Part shown: piece after piece, positions 57,342-64,000 of the stretch
Layout of the letters: the number at the start of each line of letters is the position of its first letter
Numbering within the stretch: position 1 is the first letter of the stretch
Assembly (NCBI RefSeq): GCF_900155865.1
Contig: NZ_LT707006.1
Location: 1,323,626 to 1,387,625 of the forward strand
Origin: Bacteroides bouchesdurhonensis
GTDB lineage: Bacteria; Bacteroidota; Bacteroidia; Bacteroidales; Bacteroidaceae
Length of the DNA: 64,000 nucleotides
Reading direction: 5' to 3'
Position numbers and translations under genes: made by a program
Notes under the pieces: generated by a model
What the model was told of the DNA's origin: nothing
The model's input: only the letters and a program-made list of their open reading frames with translations
Databases searched by the model: none

Positions 57342-58592
57342 ATGAATTCGACTAATAATATGAAAGAACAACGGAAATTACTTTTTTCTCCAGTCACAAT
57401 CGGACCTCTTACTTTACGAAATCGTACCATTCGTTCGGCAGCTTTTGAAAGTATGTGTCCGGGAAATGCTCCTTCTCAAATGTTACTTGATTATCATCGT
57501 TCGGTAGCTGCGGGAGGGGTTGGAATGACAACGGTTGCTTATGCCGCTGTGACACAAAGTGGGCTTTCTTTCGATCGTCAGTTATGGTTACGTCCGGAAA
57601 TTATTCCCGGTTTGCGGGAAGTGACGGATGCCATTCATGCTGAAGGTGCTGCTGCCGGAATCCAAATAGGGCATTGTGGCAATATGTCTCATAAAAAGAT
57701 TTGTGGAGTAACTCCGATATCAGCCTGTTCCGGTTTCAATCTTTATTCTCCTACTTTTGTGCGGGGGATGAAGAAAGAGGAATTACCTATAATGGCTAAA
57801 GCATATGGACAGGGTGTGAACTTGGCTAGAGAAGCTGGGTTTGATGCAGTCGAAGTACATGCTGGTCATGGATATTTGATCAGTCAGTTTCTTTCTCCAT
57901 CTACAAACCATAGAAAAGATGAGTATGGAGGTTCGTTGGAAAATCGAATGCGATTTATGGATCTGGTAATGGGTGAAGTGATGAAGGCGGCAGGTAATGA
58001 TATGGCAGTCATCGTCAAAATGAATATGCGGGATGGATTTAAGGGAGGAATGGAATTGGAGGAAACGATTCCGGTAGCTAAGCGTTTATTAGAATTGGGT
58101 GCTCATGCTTTGGTTCTGAGTGGAGGTTTTGTTAGTAAGGCACCGATGTATGTTATGCGAGGAGCAATGCCGATTCGTTCTATGTCTTATTATATGGATT
58201 GTTGGTGGTTAAAATATGGCGTTCGAATGTTTGGTAAATGGATGATACCTACTGTTCCTTTTAAAGAAGCTTATTTTCTTGAAGATGCTTTGAAGTTTCG
58301 TGAAGCATTGCCGGATGCTTCATTAATTTATGTGGGTGGTCTGGTTTCCAGGGAAAAGATAGAAGAAGTACTGGATTTAGGATTTGATGCAGTACAAATG
58401 GCACGTGCATTATTGAATGAACCGGGATTTGTAAATAGGATGAGGCAAGAAGGGTTAGCACGTTGTACTTGTGGACACAGTAACTATTGTATCGGACGGA
58501 TGTACACTATCGAAATGGCTTGTCATCAACATTTGAAAGAAAAACTGCCCCTTTGTTTACAAAAGGAGATCGAAAAATTAGAGAAACAATGA
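57342..58592 (+). CDS. NADH:flavin oxidoreductase, old yellow enzyme family
   Basis: 416 residues, FMN-binding TIM barrel of the OYE/BaiCD group without the C-terminal FAD/NAD domains of longer members. Seen: FSPVTIGPLTLRNRTIRSAA at the start, GVTPISACSGFN, AREAGFDAVEVHAGHGYLIS with the active-site HxxH (HAGH), QFLSPSTNHRKDEYGGSLEN, and YVGGLVSREKIEEVL with phosphate loop. A short Cys run, CTCGHSNYCIG, is near the C-terminus. Relatives act as bile acid 5-beta-reductases or 2-enoate reductases. The stop overlaps the ATG of the dehydrogenase gene by four bases. Confidence 0.88.
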   Translation: MNSTNNMKEQRKLLFSPVTIGPLTLRNRTIRSAAFESMCPGNAPSQMLLDYHRSVAAGGVGMTTVAYAAVTQSGLSFDRQLWLRPEIIPGLREVTDAIHAEGAAAGIQIGHCGNMSHKKICGVTPISACSGFNLYSPTFVRGMKKEELPIMAKAYGQGVNLAREAGFDAVEVHAGHGYLISQFLSPSTNHRKDEYGGSLENRMRFMDLVMGEVMKAAGNDMAVIVKMNMRDGFKGGMELEETIPVAKRLLELGAHALVLSGGFVSKAPMYVMRGAMPIRSMSYYMDCWWLKYGVRMFGKWMIPTVPFKEAYFLEDALKFREALPDASLIYVGGLVSREKIEEVLDLGFDAVQMARALLNEPGFVNRMRQEGLARCTCGHSNYCIGRMYTIEMACHQHLKEKLPLCLQKEIEKLEKQ

Positions 58593-59446
58593 ATGAAGTA
58601 AGATGGGCAATTATTACCGGTGCCGATGGAGGAATGGGGACGGAAATTACGCGTGCTGTTGCTGAAGCTGGTTATCATGTATTGATGGCTTGTTATCAGC
58701 CTAAGAAGGCTGAAGGTGTCCGGCAACAACTAATTAAGGAAACGGGAAATCCATATTTAGAAGTATTAGCTATTGATTTGTCTTCTATGGACTCGGTCGT
58801 TTCTTTTGCTAATGAAGTGATAAAACGCAATTTGTCTGTTTCATTGTTGATGAATAATGCAGGTACAATGGAAACGGGGCTTCATATTACTACTGATGGT
58901 TTCGAACGTACAGTTAGCGTTAATTATTTAGGTCCCTTCCTGCTCACGCATAAACTGTTACCTATATTGGTTCCTGGTGCGCGTATTGTCAATATGGTTT
59001 CTTGTACATATGCTATCGGACATCTTGATTTTCCGGATTTCTATTTGAGGGGTAAGAAAGGACGTTTTTTCAGAATTCCTGTTTACAGTAACACAAAGCT
59101 GGCTTTGATGTTATTTACTCTTGAGCTTTCCGAACGTCTGAAAGATAAAGAGATTACCGTGAATGCAGCTGATCCTGGAATTGTCTCTACGGATATTATA
59201 ACCATGCATCAATGGTTTGACCCTTTAACGGATATTTTATTCCGACCGTTTATTCGTACACCTCGACAAGGAGCAGATACAGCTATTGGATTGTTGCTGA
59301 ATGCGAAGGAAGCAGGGGTGACTGGACAACTCTATGCTAGCAGTCATCAAAAAGTGCTGTCTGAGAAATATATCCGGCATAAACAGAAAAAACAGCTTTG
59401 GGAGGAAACGGAACATCTATTGCAACGTTGGCTGAACAAGTATTAA
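58589..59446 (+). CDS. Short-chain dehydrogenase/reductase, possible 3-beta-hydroxysteroid dehydrogenase
   Basis: 285 residues from ATG 58589, which overlaps the reductase stop as ATGA; frames open earlier lack a Rossmann start. Motifs: AIITGADGGMGTEITRAVAE (TGxxxGxG, about 8-25), LLMNNAGTMET (NNAG), VSCTYAIG with the catalytic Ser, and PVYSNTKLALML giving YxxxK. Classical SDR with an NAD(P) fold. Coupling to the OYE gene suggests both act on one substrate; the steroid reading is inference from the set with the 5-alpha-reductase-like gene. Confidence 0.83.
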   Translation: MNEVRWAIITGADGGMGTEITRAVAEAGYHVLMACYQPKKAEGVRQQLIKETGNPYLEVLAIDLSSMDSVVSFANEVIKRNLSVSLLMNNAGTMETGLHITTDGFERTVSVNYLGPFLLTHKLLPILVPGARIVNMVSCTYAIGHLDFPDFYLRGKKGRFFRIPVYSNTKLALMLFTLELSERLKDKEITVNAADPGIVSTDIITMHQWFDPLTDILFRPFIRTPRQGADTAIGLLLNAKEAGVTGQLYASSHQKVLSEKYIRHKQKKQLWEETEHLLQRWLNKY

Positions 59447-59528
59447 TCTATTCCTTATTATATATAGATTTATACTGATTGTTCATTCTGCCTACTAAAA
59501 GAAAAATAGCAAGGGGGGAAATGATAAT

Positions 59529-59573
59529 AACGAACGGCAAACAATCTGTTTTGACAGATGCTTGCCGTTCGTT
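59529..59573. terminator. Strong terminator between convergent genes
   Basis: Perfect 12-base stem AACGAACGGCAA / TTGCCGTTCGTT with a further inner stem ATCTGT / ACAGAT and a 4-base loop. It separates the dehydrogenase stop (59446) from the pfkA stop (59593) and can work on both strands. Confidence 0.8.
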
Positions 59574-59592
59574 ATATATTTTTGTTTCTCGT

Positions 59593-60573
59593 TTAGATAG
59601 AGAGTTCTTTTAATACATTGACAAGATCTCTTTTAATTGGCTTGTCGTTTTTGATAGCTTTGCTGAAGGGTACGTAGACGATTTCATCATGTTCGATACC
59701 AATCATAACATTACGTTGATCTTCCATGATAGCATCAATGGCAGCCGCACCTAAGCGACTTGCTAAAATACGGTCGTGTGCTGTTGGGCTACCCCCCCGT
59801 TGCAAGTGACCTAAAATAGTTACACGTACGTCGTATTGAGGATATTCGTTCTTCACGCGTTCTGCGAAATGCATGGCACCTCCGGTGAGTTCACTTTCTG
59901 CCACCAACACGATACTACTATTCTTTGATTTACGGAATCCGTTTTTAATGAATTCTTCCAATTGGTCTACTTCTGTACTGAATTCCGGGATAATAGCAGC
60001 TTCTGCTCCTGATGCGATTGCACCATTTAATGCAAGAAAACCGGCATCACGTCCCATAACTTCAACGAAAAACAGACGTTCATGTGAAGTAGCAGTATCA
60101 CGAATTTTGTCTACGGCATCTAATATTGTATTCAGGGCCGTATCATATCCGATCGTAGTATCAGTACCATAAAGGTCATTGTCAATTGTTCCGGGTAATC
60201 CGATACAAGGCACATCAAATTCCTGTGCAAAAATACGTGCACCTGTCAAAGAACCATCGCCGCCGATAACAACCAATGCGTCGATTCCTTCTCTTTTCAT
60301 GTTGTCATAAGCAAGTTGTCGCCCTTCAGGTGTAGTGAACTCTTGACAACGTGCAGTTTTCAGGATAGTTCCGCCAAGTTGGATGATGTTACTGACATTC
60401 TGACTTTTAAACTCTTTGATCTCACCTGTAACTAGCCCTTTGTAGCCTCTGTATATACCTTTAACTTGTAAACCATTATAAATAGCTGCGCGTGTTACCG
60501 CACGAATAGCAGCATTCATTCCGGGAGCATCCCCCCCAGAGGTCAATATACCTATACACTTAATTGTTCCCAT
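59593..60573 (-). CDS. pfkA: 6-phosphofructokinase (ATP-type)
   Basis: Commits fructose-6-phosphate to glycolysis. 326 residues from ATG 60573 ([14 protein letters not shown]); 13 upstream in-frame codons were dropped. ATP site [25 protein letters not shown], catalytic [19 protein letters not shown] with the Asp base, MGRDAGFLA, and [15 protein letters not shown]: all standard for group A enzymes. A -7 box lies upstream, so it has its own promoter. Confidence 0.96.
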   Translation of the reverse strand: MGTIKCIGILTSGGDAPGMNAAIRAVTRAAIYNGLQVKGIYRGYKGLVTGEIKEFKSQNVSNIIQLGGTILKTARCQEFTTPEGRQLAYDNMKREGIDALVVIGGDGSLTGARIFAQEFDVPCIGLPGTIDNDLYGTDTTIGYDTALNTILDAVDKIRDTATSHERLFFVEVMGRDAGFLALNGAIASGAEAAIIPEFSTEVDQLEEFIKNGFRKSKNSSIVLVAESELTGGAMHFAERVKNEYPQYDVRVTILGHLQRGGSPTAHDRILASRLGAAAIDAIMEDQRNVMIGIEHDEIVYVPFSKAIKNDKPIKRDLVNVLKELSI

Positions 60574-60601
60574 AACAATCTTTTTATTTAATTTGGTGCG
60601 A

Positions 60602-60609
60602 CAAAAGTA
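60602..60609 (-). promoter_or_regulatory. -7 promoter box for pfkA
   Basis: Minus strand TACTTTTG, TAnnTTTG match, 29 bases before the ATG. Confidence 0.55.
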
Positions 60610-60721
60610 CAATAAAAAGTTGAAAACGTTATTTCAGAACTTCGTTTTCATGTGAAGAAAATATTAAAATTGTTCAAATCACACTCTTATTCAATCAATT
60701 TTTTCTTTGTTGTTGAGTTAC

Positions 60722-61591
60722 CTATTCTTTAATTTGCGTTTGAATATAGCGTGATATCTTTTCCATTAGCCATTTCGGGGTGGAAGTCGCTCCGCACACA
60801 CCGATAGATGTTACATCTTGAAACAAAGAAGCATCAATTTCTTCCTGACTATCTATTAAATGGGAGTTTGGATTCACTTTTAAGCATTCTTCGAACAGCA
60901 TTTTTCCATTCGAACTTTTTTTCCCACTTACAAAGAATATTAAGTCATGTGAAGCTGCGAACTCCCGAAGTTTGGGCATCCGGTTTGCCACTTGGCGGCA
61001 AATGGTATCATAATATTCGAAAGTGGCTTTTGGAGATATATGTTGTTTGATGTATTCTACAATTTCCTGGAATTCATCCAGTGACTTTGTTGTCTGTGAA
61101 AAGAGGCGGATGCTCTTACTAAAATCCAGCTTTTTGACTTCTTCTGCTTTCTCAATAACAATAGCCTGCCCATCGGTTTGTCCCACTAATCCCAATACTT
61201 CAGCGTGTCCGTTTTTTCCATAAATGACGATTTGCTTCTCTTTCTGGTTGTCTTCCAGAAAACCTTGTTTGATACGTTTTTGCAGGCGTAAAACTACCGG
61301 GCAGGTGGCGTCAATAATTTCTATATTATTTTCGCGGGCGATCATATATGTTTCAGGTGGCTCTCCATGTGCACGAAGTAATACTTTTGCATTTTGTAAT
61401 TGCTTGAATTCATCATGATTGATGGTGATTAGTCCCATTTCTTTGAGACGTTCCACCTCCTTACTATTATGTACAATATCTCCCAGGCAATAGAGAGTTT
61501 CGCCTTTGGCTAGCTCTTCCTCTGCTTTATTAATGGCTGTAACCACACCAAAGCAGAAGCCGGAACCTTCATCGATTTCTACTTTTATCAT
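60722..61591 (-). CDS. ispH: 4-hydroxy-3-methylbut-2-enyl diphosphate reductase
   Basis: Last step of the non-mevalonate isoprenoid pathway, giving IPP and DMAPP with a [4Fe-4S] cluster. 289 residues from ATG 61591 (MIKVEIDEGSGFCFG). Cluster Cys13 in GFCFGV, the second in IDATCPVVLRLQKR (about 96), the third in YYDTICRQVANR (about 194). Start codon lies 17 bases after cmk, so the two are co-transcribed from the promoter at 62323-62330. The product feeds the prenyl transferase at 63292. Confidence 0.95.
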   Translation of the reverse strand: MIKVEIDEGSGFCFGVVTAINKAEEELAKGETLYCLGDIVHNSKEVERLKEMGLITINHDEFKQLQNAKVLLRAHGEPPETYMIARENNIEIIDATCPVVLRLQKRIKQGFLEDNQKEKQIVIYGKNGHAEVLGLVGQTDGQAIVIEKAEEVKKLDFSKSIRLFSQTTKSLDEFQEIVEYIKQHISPKATFEYYDTICRQVANRMPKLREFAASHDLIFFVSGKKSSNGKMLFEECLKVNPNSHLIDSQEEIDASLFQDVTSIGVCGATSTPKWLMEKISRYIQTQIKE

Positions 61592-61607
61592 ATATTTAAT
61601 GTATAAG

Positions 61608-62294
61608 CTATCCGGTGACTTTGTTGAACTGTTCAAACAACCATTTTTTCTGTTGCTCTATGGTCAGATTTGTGTTGTCCAATAATAACGCATCCTCTGC
61701 TTTACGTAACGGACTCACTTCACGATGTTGGTCAATGTAATCCCGTTGCTTGACGTTTTCCAGAATTTCATCGAAACCGGTTTCTTGTCCTTTGGCTTTC
61801 AACTCATCGTAACGTCGTTGTGCACGGACTTCTGCTGAAGCTGTAACAAAGATTTTCAGTTCAGCGTCAGGAAATACAGTAGTACCAATATCACGTCCAT
61901 CCATTACAATACCTTTTTCTTTCCCCATAGCTTGTTGTTGAGCCACCATTGCTTCTCGTACAAAGTCGAGAGCACTGATTAGGCTAACTTTAGATGAAAC
62001 TTCCATTGAACGGATTTTGCTTTCTACATTTACTCCGTTGAGATGAGTATCCGGACGTCCTGTTTCGGAATTCAGCTTAAAAGAAATCCGGATATTTTTG
62101 ATCTCTTGTTTCAGTCTCTTTGTATCAATGGTATTTTCATTAAAGATTCCATTTTCGATGCTATATAGAGTGACTGCACGATACATCGCACCGCTGTCAA
62201 TGTAAATATAGCCCACTTCTTTGGCAAGGTCTTTGGCCATCGTACTTTTTCCGCAAGAGGAAAATCCGTCAATTGCGATAGTTATCTTTTTCAT
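61608..62294 (-). CDS. cmk: Cytidylate kinase
   Basis: Phosphorylates CMP and dCMP. 228 residues. P-loop GFSSCGKST at about 10-18, [14 protein letters not shown] near 31-44 (CMP-binding), [20 protein letters not shown] near 135-155, and the C-terminal lid with [15 protein letters not shown]. First gene of the cmk-ispH pair. Distinct from the cytidylate-kinase-like protein at 12489, which has a degenerate nucleotide loop. Confidence 0.95.
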   Translation of the reverse strand: MKKITIAIDGFSSCGKSTMAKDLAKEVGYIYIDSGAMYRAVTLYSIENGIFNENTIDTKRLKQEIKNIRISFKLNSETGRPDTHLNGVNVESKIRSMEVSSKVSLISALDFVREAMVAQQQAMGKEKGIVMDGRDIGTTVFPDAELKIFVTASAEVRAQRRYDELKAKGQETGFDEILENVKQRDYIDQHREVSPLRKAEDALLLDNTNLTIEQQKKWLFEQFNKVTG

Positions 62295-62322
62295 CTTGAT
62301 AAATTCTTCTAATTTAGTTCGC

Positions 62323-62330
62323 CAAAGATA
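62323..62330 (-). promoter_or_regulatory. -7 promoter box for cmk-ispH
   Basis: Minus strand TATCTTTG, TAnnTTTG match, 29 bases before the cmk ATG. Confidence 0.55.
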
Positions 62331-62458
62331 CAGGTAATTTTGAATAATAACCTAACAATTGCTTATAAAAGCATTGAAGTAGGAGGCTGGAAAAATTAAA
62401 AAAGTTAAAAAGCTGGATAAAAAGATATGAAGAGAGGGATGGTTATTTGAAAATGTGC

Positions 62459-62466
62459 TATATTTG
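62459..62466 (+). promoter_or_regulatory. -7 promoter box for the TonB gene
   Basis: TATATTTG, TAnnTTTG match, 55 bases before the ATG at 62521. Confidence 0.5.
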
Positions 62467-62520
62467 CCCAGAGACACTTTAAAAGACACTTTTTTTTAAT
62501 CAATTATATTAATTAAACTT

Positions 62521-63219
62521 ATGGAAGTTAAAAAATCACCCAAAGCAGACCTGGAAGGCAAGAAGTCTACCTGGTTGCTCATCGGTTACGTGATTGTATT
62601 GGCTTTCATGTTCGTGGCGTTCGAATGGACTAAACGTGACGTGAAAATCGATGTCTCTCAAACTGTAACTGAGGTCGTATTTGAGGAGGAAATTATTCCT
62701 ATTACTGAAACCCCTCCAGAACCGAACACTCCACCACCCGCTGAAGCTCCGAAGGTTGCTGAGACGTTGGAAATTGTTGATGACAATTCAGATGTTGAAG
62801 AATCAACAGATATTCTTACCGAAGATAATTTGCCTACTCAACAAACAAAGGCAAATGTGACTTATGTGCCAGTACAAGTTGTTGAAACCGAACCGGAAGA
62901 ACAGACTATTTTTGAAGTTGTAGAACAAATGCCGGAGTTTCCGGGTGGAAATGCTGCTTTGATGCAATATCTGAATAAAAACATCAAGTATCCGGTTATT
63001 GCACAAGAACAAGGTGTACAAGGACGTGTTATTGTACAGTTCGTGGTAAATAAGGATGGTAGTATTGTAGATGCACAAGTTGTACGTAGTGTAGATCCAT
63101 ATTTGGATAAGGAAGCTATTCGTGTGATCAATACTATGCCAAAATGGACACCAGGTAAGCAGCGTGGTAAACCAGTTCGCGTAAAGTTTACTGTTCCTGT
63201 AGCGTTTAGATTGACATAA
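62521..63219 (+). CDS. tonB: Energy transducer TonB
   Basis: Links inner-membrane ExbBD proton energy to outer-membrane receptors, such as the cobalamin receptor at 4249. 232 residues: a single membrane helix about 18-38 (STWLLIGYVIVLAFMFVAFE), a Glu/Pro-rich periplasmic spacer about 55-140 (ETPPEPNTPPPAEAP), and a TonB C-terminal domain about 150-232 with MPEFPGGNAALMQYLNKNI, YPVIAQEQGVQGRVIVQFVV and MPKWTPGKQRGKPV. No exbB/exbD is next to it. A strong terminator follows. Confidence 0.92.
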   Translation: MEVKKSPKADLEGKKSTWLLIGYVIVLAFMFVAFEWTKRDVKIDVSQTVTEVVFEEEIIPITETPPEPNTPPPAEAPKVAETLEIVDDNSDVEESTDILTEDNLPTQQTKANVTYVPVQVVETEPEEQTIFEVVEQMPEFPGGNAALMQYLNKNIKYPVIAQEQGVQGRVIVQFVVNKDGSIVDAQVVRSVDPYLDKEAIRVINTMPKWTPGKQRGKPVRVKFTVPVAFRLT

Positions 63220-63240
63220 TTTGTATCCTATCATAAAATG

Positions 63241-63268
63241 AAGAGGCTGCTTTCGGCAGCCTCTTTTT
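63241..63268 (+). terminator. Terminator after tonB
   Basis: Perfect stem AGAGGCTGC / GCAGCCTCT with a 5-base loop and TTTTT, 22 bases past the stop: the clearest intrinsic terminator of the window after the ilv attenuator. Confidence 0.85.
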
Positions 63269-63291
63269 ATTCATTAATCTTTGTTACTATC

Positions 63292-64000
63292 ATGTTTACA
63301 GCTTCTCAATTACTTGATAAAATAAATAATTGTATTTCTGAGATTCAATTCGTTCGGAGTCCGAAAGGGCTTTACGAACCGGTAGAGTATGTACTATCTC
63401 TGGGAGGGAAAAGGATACGTCCCGTATTGATGTTGATGGCATATAATTTATATCGTGAGGATGTTTCTTCAATTTATGATCCGGCTATGGGGATTGAGGT
63501 GTATCATAATTATACGCTGTTGCATGATGACGTAATGGATCGTGCAGATGTACGTAGAGGTAAACCCACTGTACATAAAGTTTGGAATGATAATACAGCA
63601 ATTTTATCGGGAGATGCTATGTTGGTATTGGCTTATCAATATATGGCTGCTTCTGCACCTTCGTATTTAAAAGAAGTAATGGATTTGTTTAGTCAGACTG
63701 CACTTGAGATTTGTGAAGGACAACAGTTGGATATGGAATTCGAATCGAGAAGTGATGTTGCAGAAAGTGAGTATATAGAAATGATCCGGTTGAAAACGGC
63801 CGTATTGCTTGCTGCTAGTCTTAAGATTGGTGCTGTTTTGGCTGGAGCATCTGCAGAAGATGCTACAAATTTATATAATTTTGGAATGCATATAGGAGTA
63901 GCGTTTCAATTACAGGATGATTTATTGGACGTATATGGAGATCCGGAAGTGTTCGGGAAAAAAATAGGTGGGGATATTCTTTGTAACAAGAAAACTTATA
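63292..64000 (+). CDS. Polyprenyl diphosphate synthase (partial, C-terminus beyond window)
   Basis: Trans-prenyltransferase that adds IPP units to an allylic diphosphate, for quinone or lipid side chains. 236 codons are seen from ATG 63292 (MFTASQLLDKINN). Both aspartate motifs are present: YTLLHDDVMDRADVRRGKPT (first DDxxD, Asp79) and GVAFQLQDDLLDVYGDP (second). GGKRIRPVLMLM near residue 45 binds IPP. A normal protein is about 324 residues, so about 90 are missing. Chain length (geranylgeranyl to octaprenyl) cannot be told. Confidence 0.92.
   Translation, partial: MFTASQLLDKINNCISEIQFVRSPKGLYEPVEYVLSLGGKRIRPVLMLMAYNLYREDVSSIYDPAMGIEVYHNYTLLHDDVMDRADVRRGKPTVHKVWNDNTAILSGDAMLVLAYQYMAASAPSYLKEVMDLFSQTALEICEGQQLDMEFESRSDVAESEYIEMIRLKTAVLLAASLKIGAVLAGASAEDATNLYNFGMHIGVAFQLQDDLLDVYGDPEVFGKKIGGDILCNKKTY

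Noticed and set aside
62803..63234. 143-codon minus-strand frame opposite tonB
   Set aside because: Antisense of the TonB C-terminal domain, with no start context.

Overview
The window looks like chromosomal DNA of a gut Bacteroides, close to the B. thetaiotaomicron/ovatus/caccae type. Evidence: AT-rich intergenic DNA; the Bacteroidetes -7 promoter box TAnnTTTG in front of many genes; SusC-era outer-membrane lipoproteins and TonB receptors; PCMD, DUF4465, 6-bladed propeller and BF3164-type lipoproteins; an FKBP with a metal-binding tail; and the gene order aconitase-icd-citrate synthase and ilvD-ilvB-ilvN-thioesterase-ilvC. The species is not fixed by what I can see. No tRNA, rRNA, CRISPR array or prophage was found.

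Layout. 1-1151: a truncated MATE exporter with a 28-base perfect palindrome at its promoter. 1305-9255: a vitamin B12 uptake locus on the minus strand (surface B12-binding lipoproteins, TonB receptor, periplasmic binding protein, permease, ATPase) with two cobalamin riboswitches, next to a decayed cobQ fragment. 9675-14869: an outer-membrane beta-barrel protein, a cytidylate-kinase-like protein and an AspT/YidE-type transporter. 15373-19423: mutA-mutB, the B12-dependent methylmalonyl-CoA mutase, which is a user of the imported vitamin. 19653-22844: a histidine kinase remnant, topoisomerase III, and a bile salt hydrolase gene reduced to a signal peptide plus pieces. 22879-32515: M20 peptidase, aroC, a nested palindrome cluster, an outer-membrane protein with a PCMD lipoprotein, a cysteine desulfidase-like enzyme, a GH2 enzyme and an FKBP isomerase.

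32758-39172: the branched-chain amino acid operon, preceded by a promoter, a 25-residue Ile/Val/Leu-rich leader peptide and a terminator with a competing antiterminator arm, i.e. a ribosome-mediated attenuator. 39179-43001: a secreted protein, two gene remnants and an SF1 helicase. 43103-47913: aconitase, isocitrate dehydrogenase and citrate synthase. 47989-48340: a long gene-free stretch full of inverted repeats. 48625-51704: two propeller lipoproteins separated by a dead IS5-type element. 51956-54934: a five-domain GH43 enzyme. 55167-59446: a steroid 5-alpha-reductase-like membrane enzyme, a secreted protein on the other strand, an old-yellow-enzyme reductase and a short-chain dehydrogenase, which together resemble the Bacteroidales 5AR/5BR/3beta-HSDH set for bile-acid A-ring chemistry. 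59593-64000: pfkA, ispH, cmk, a TonB protein and the start of a polyprenyl diphosphate synthase.

The most notable points are the ilv attenuator, the steroid-reductase set lying in the same window as a wrecked bile salt hydrolase, the two-riboswitch B12 locus next to mutAB, and several gene remnants (cobQ, histidine kinase, bile salt hydrolase, DUF6734-like, transposase) that ordinary gene calling would miss or misread as small hypothetical genes.
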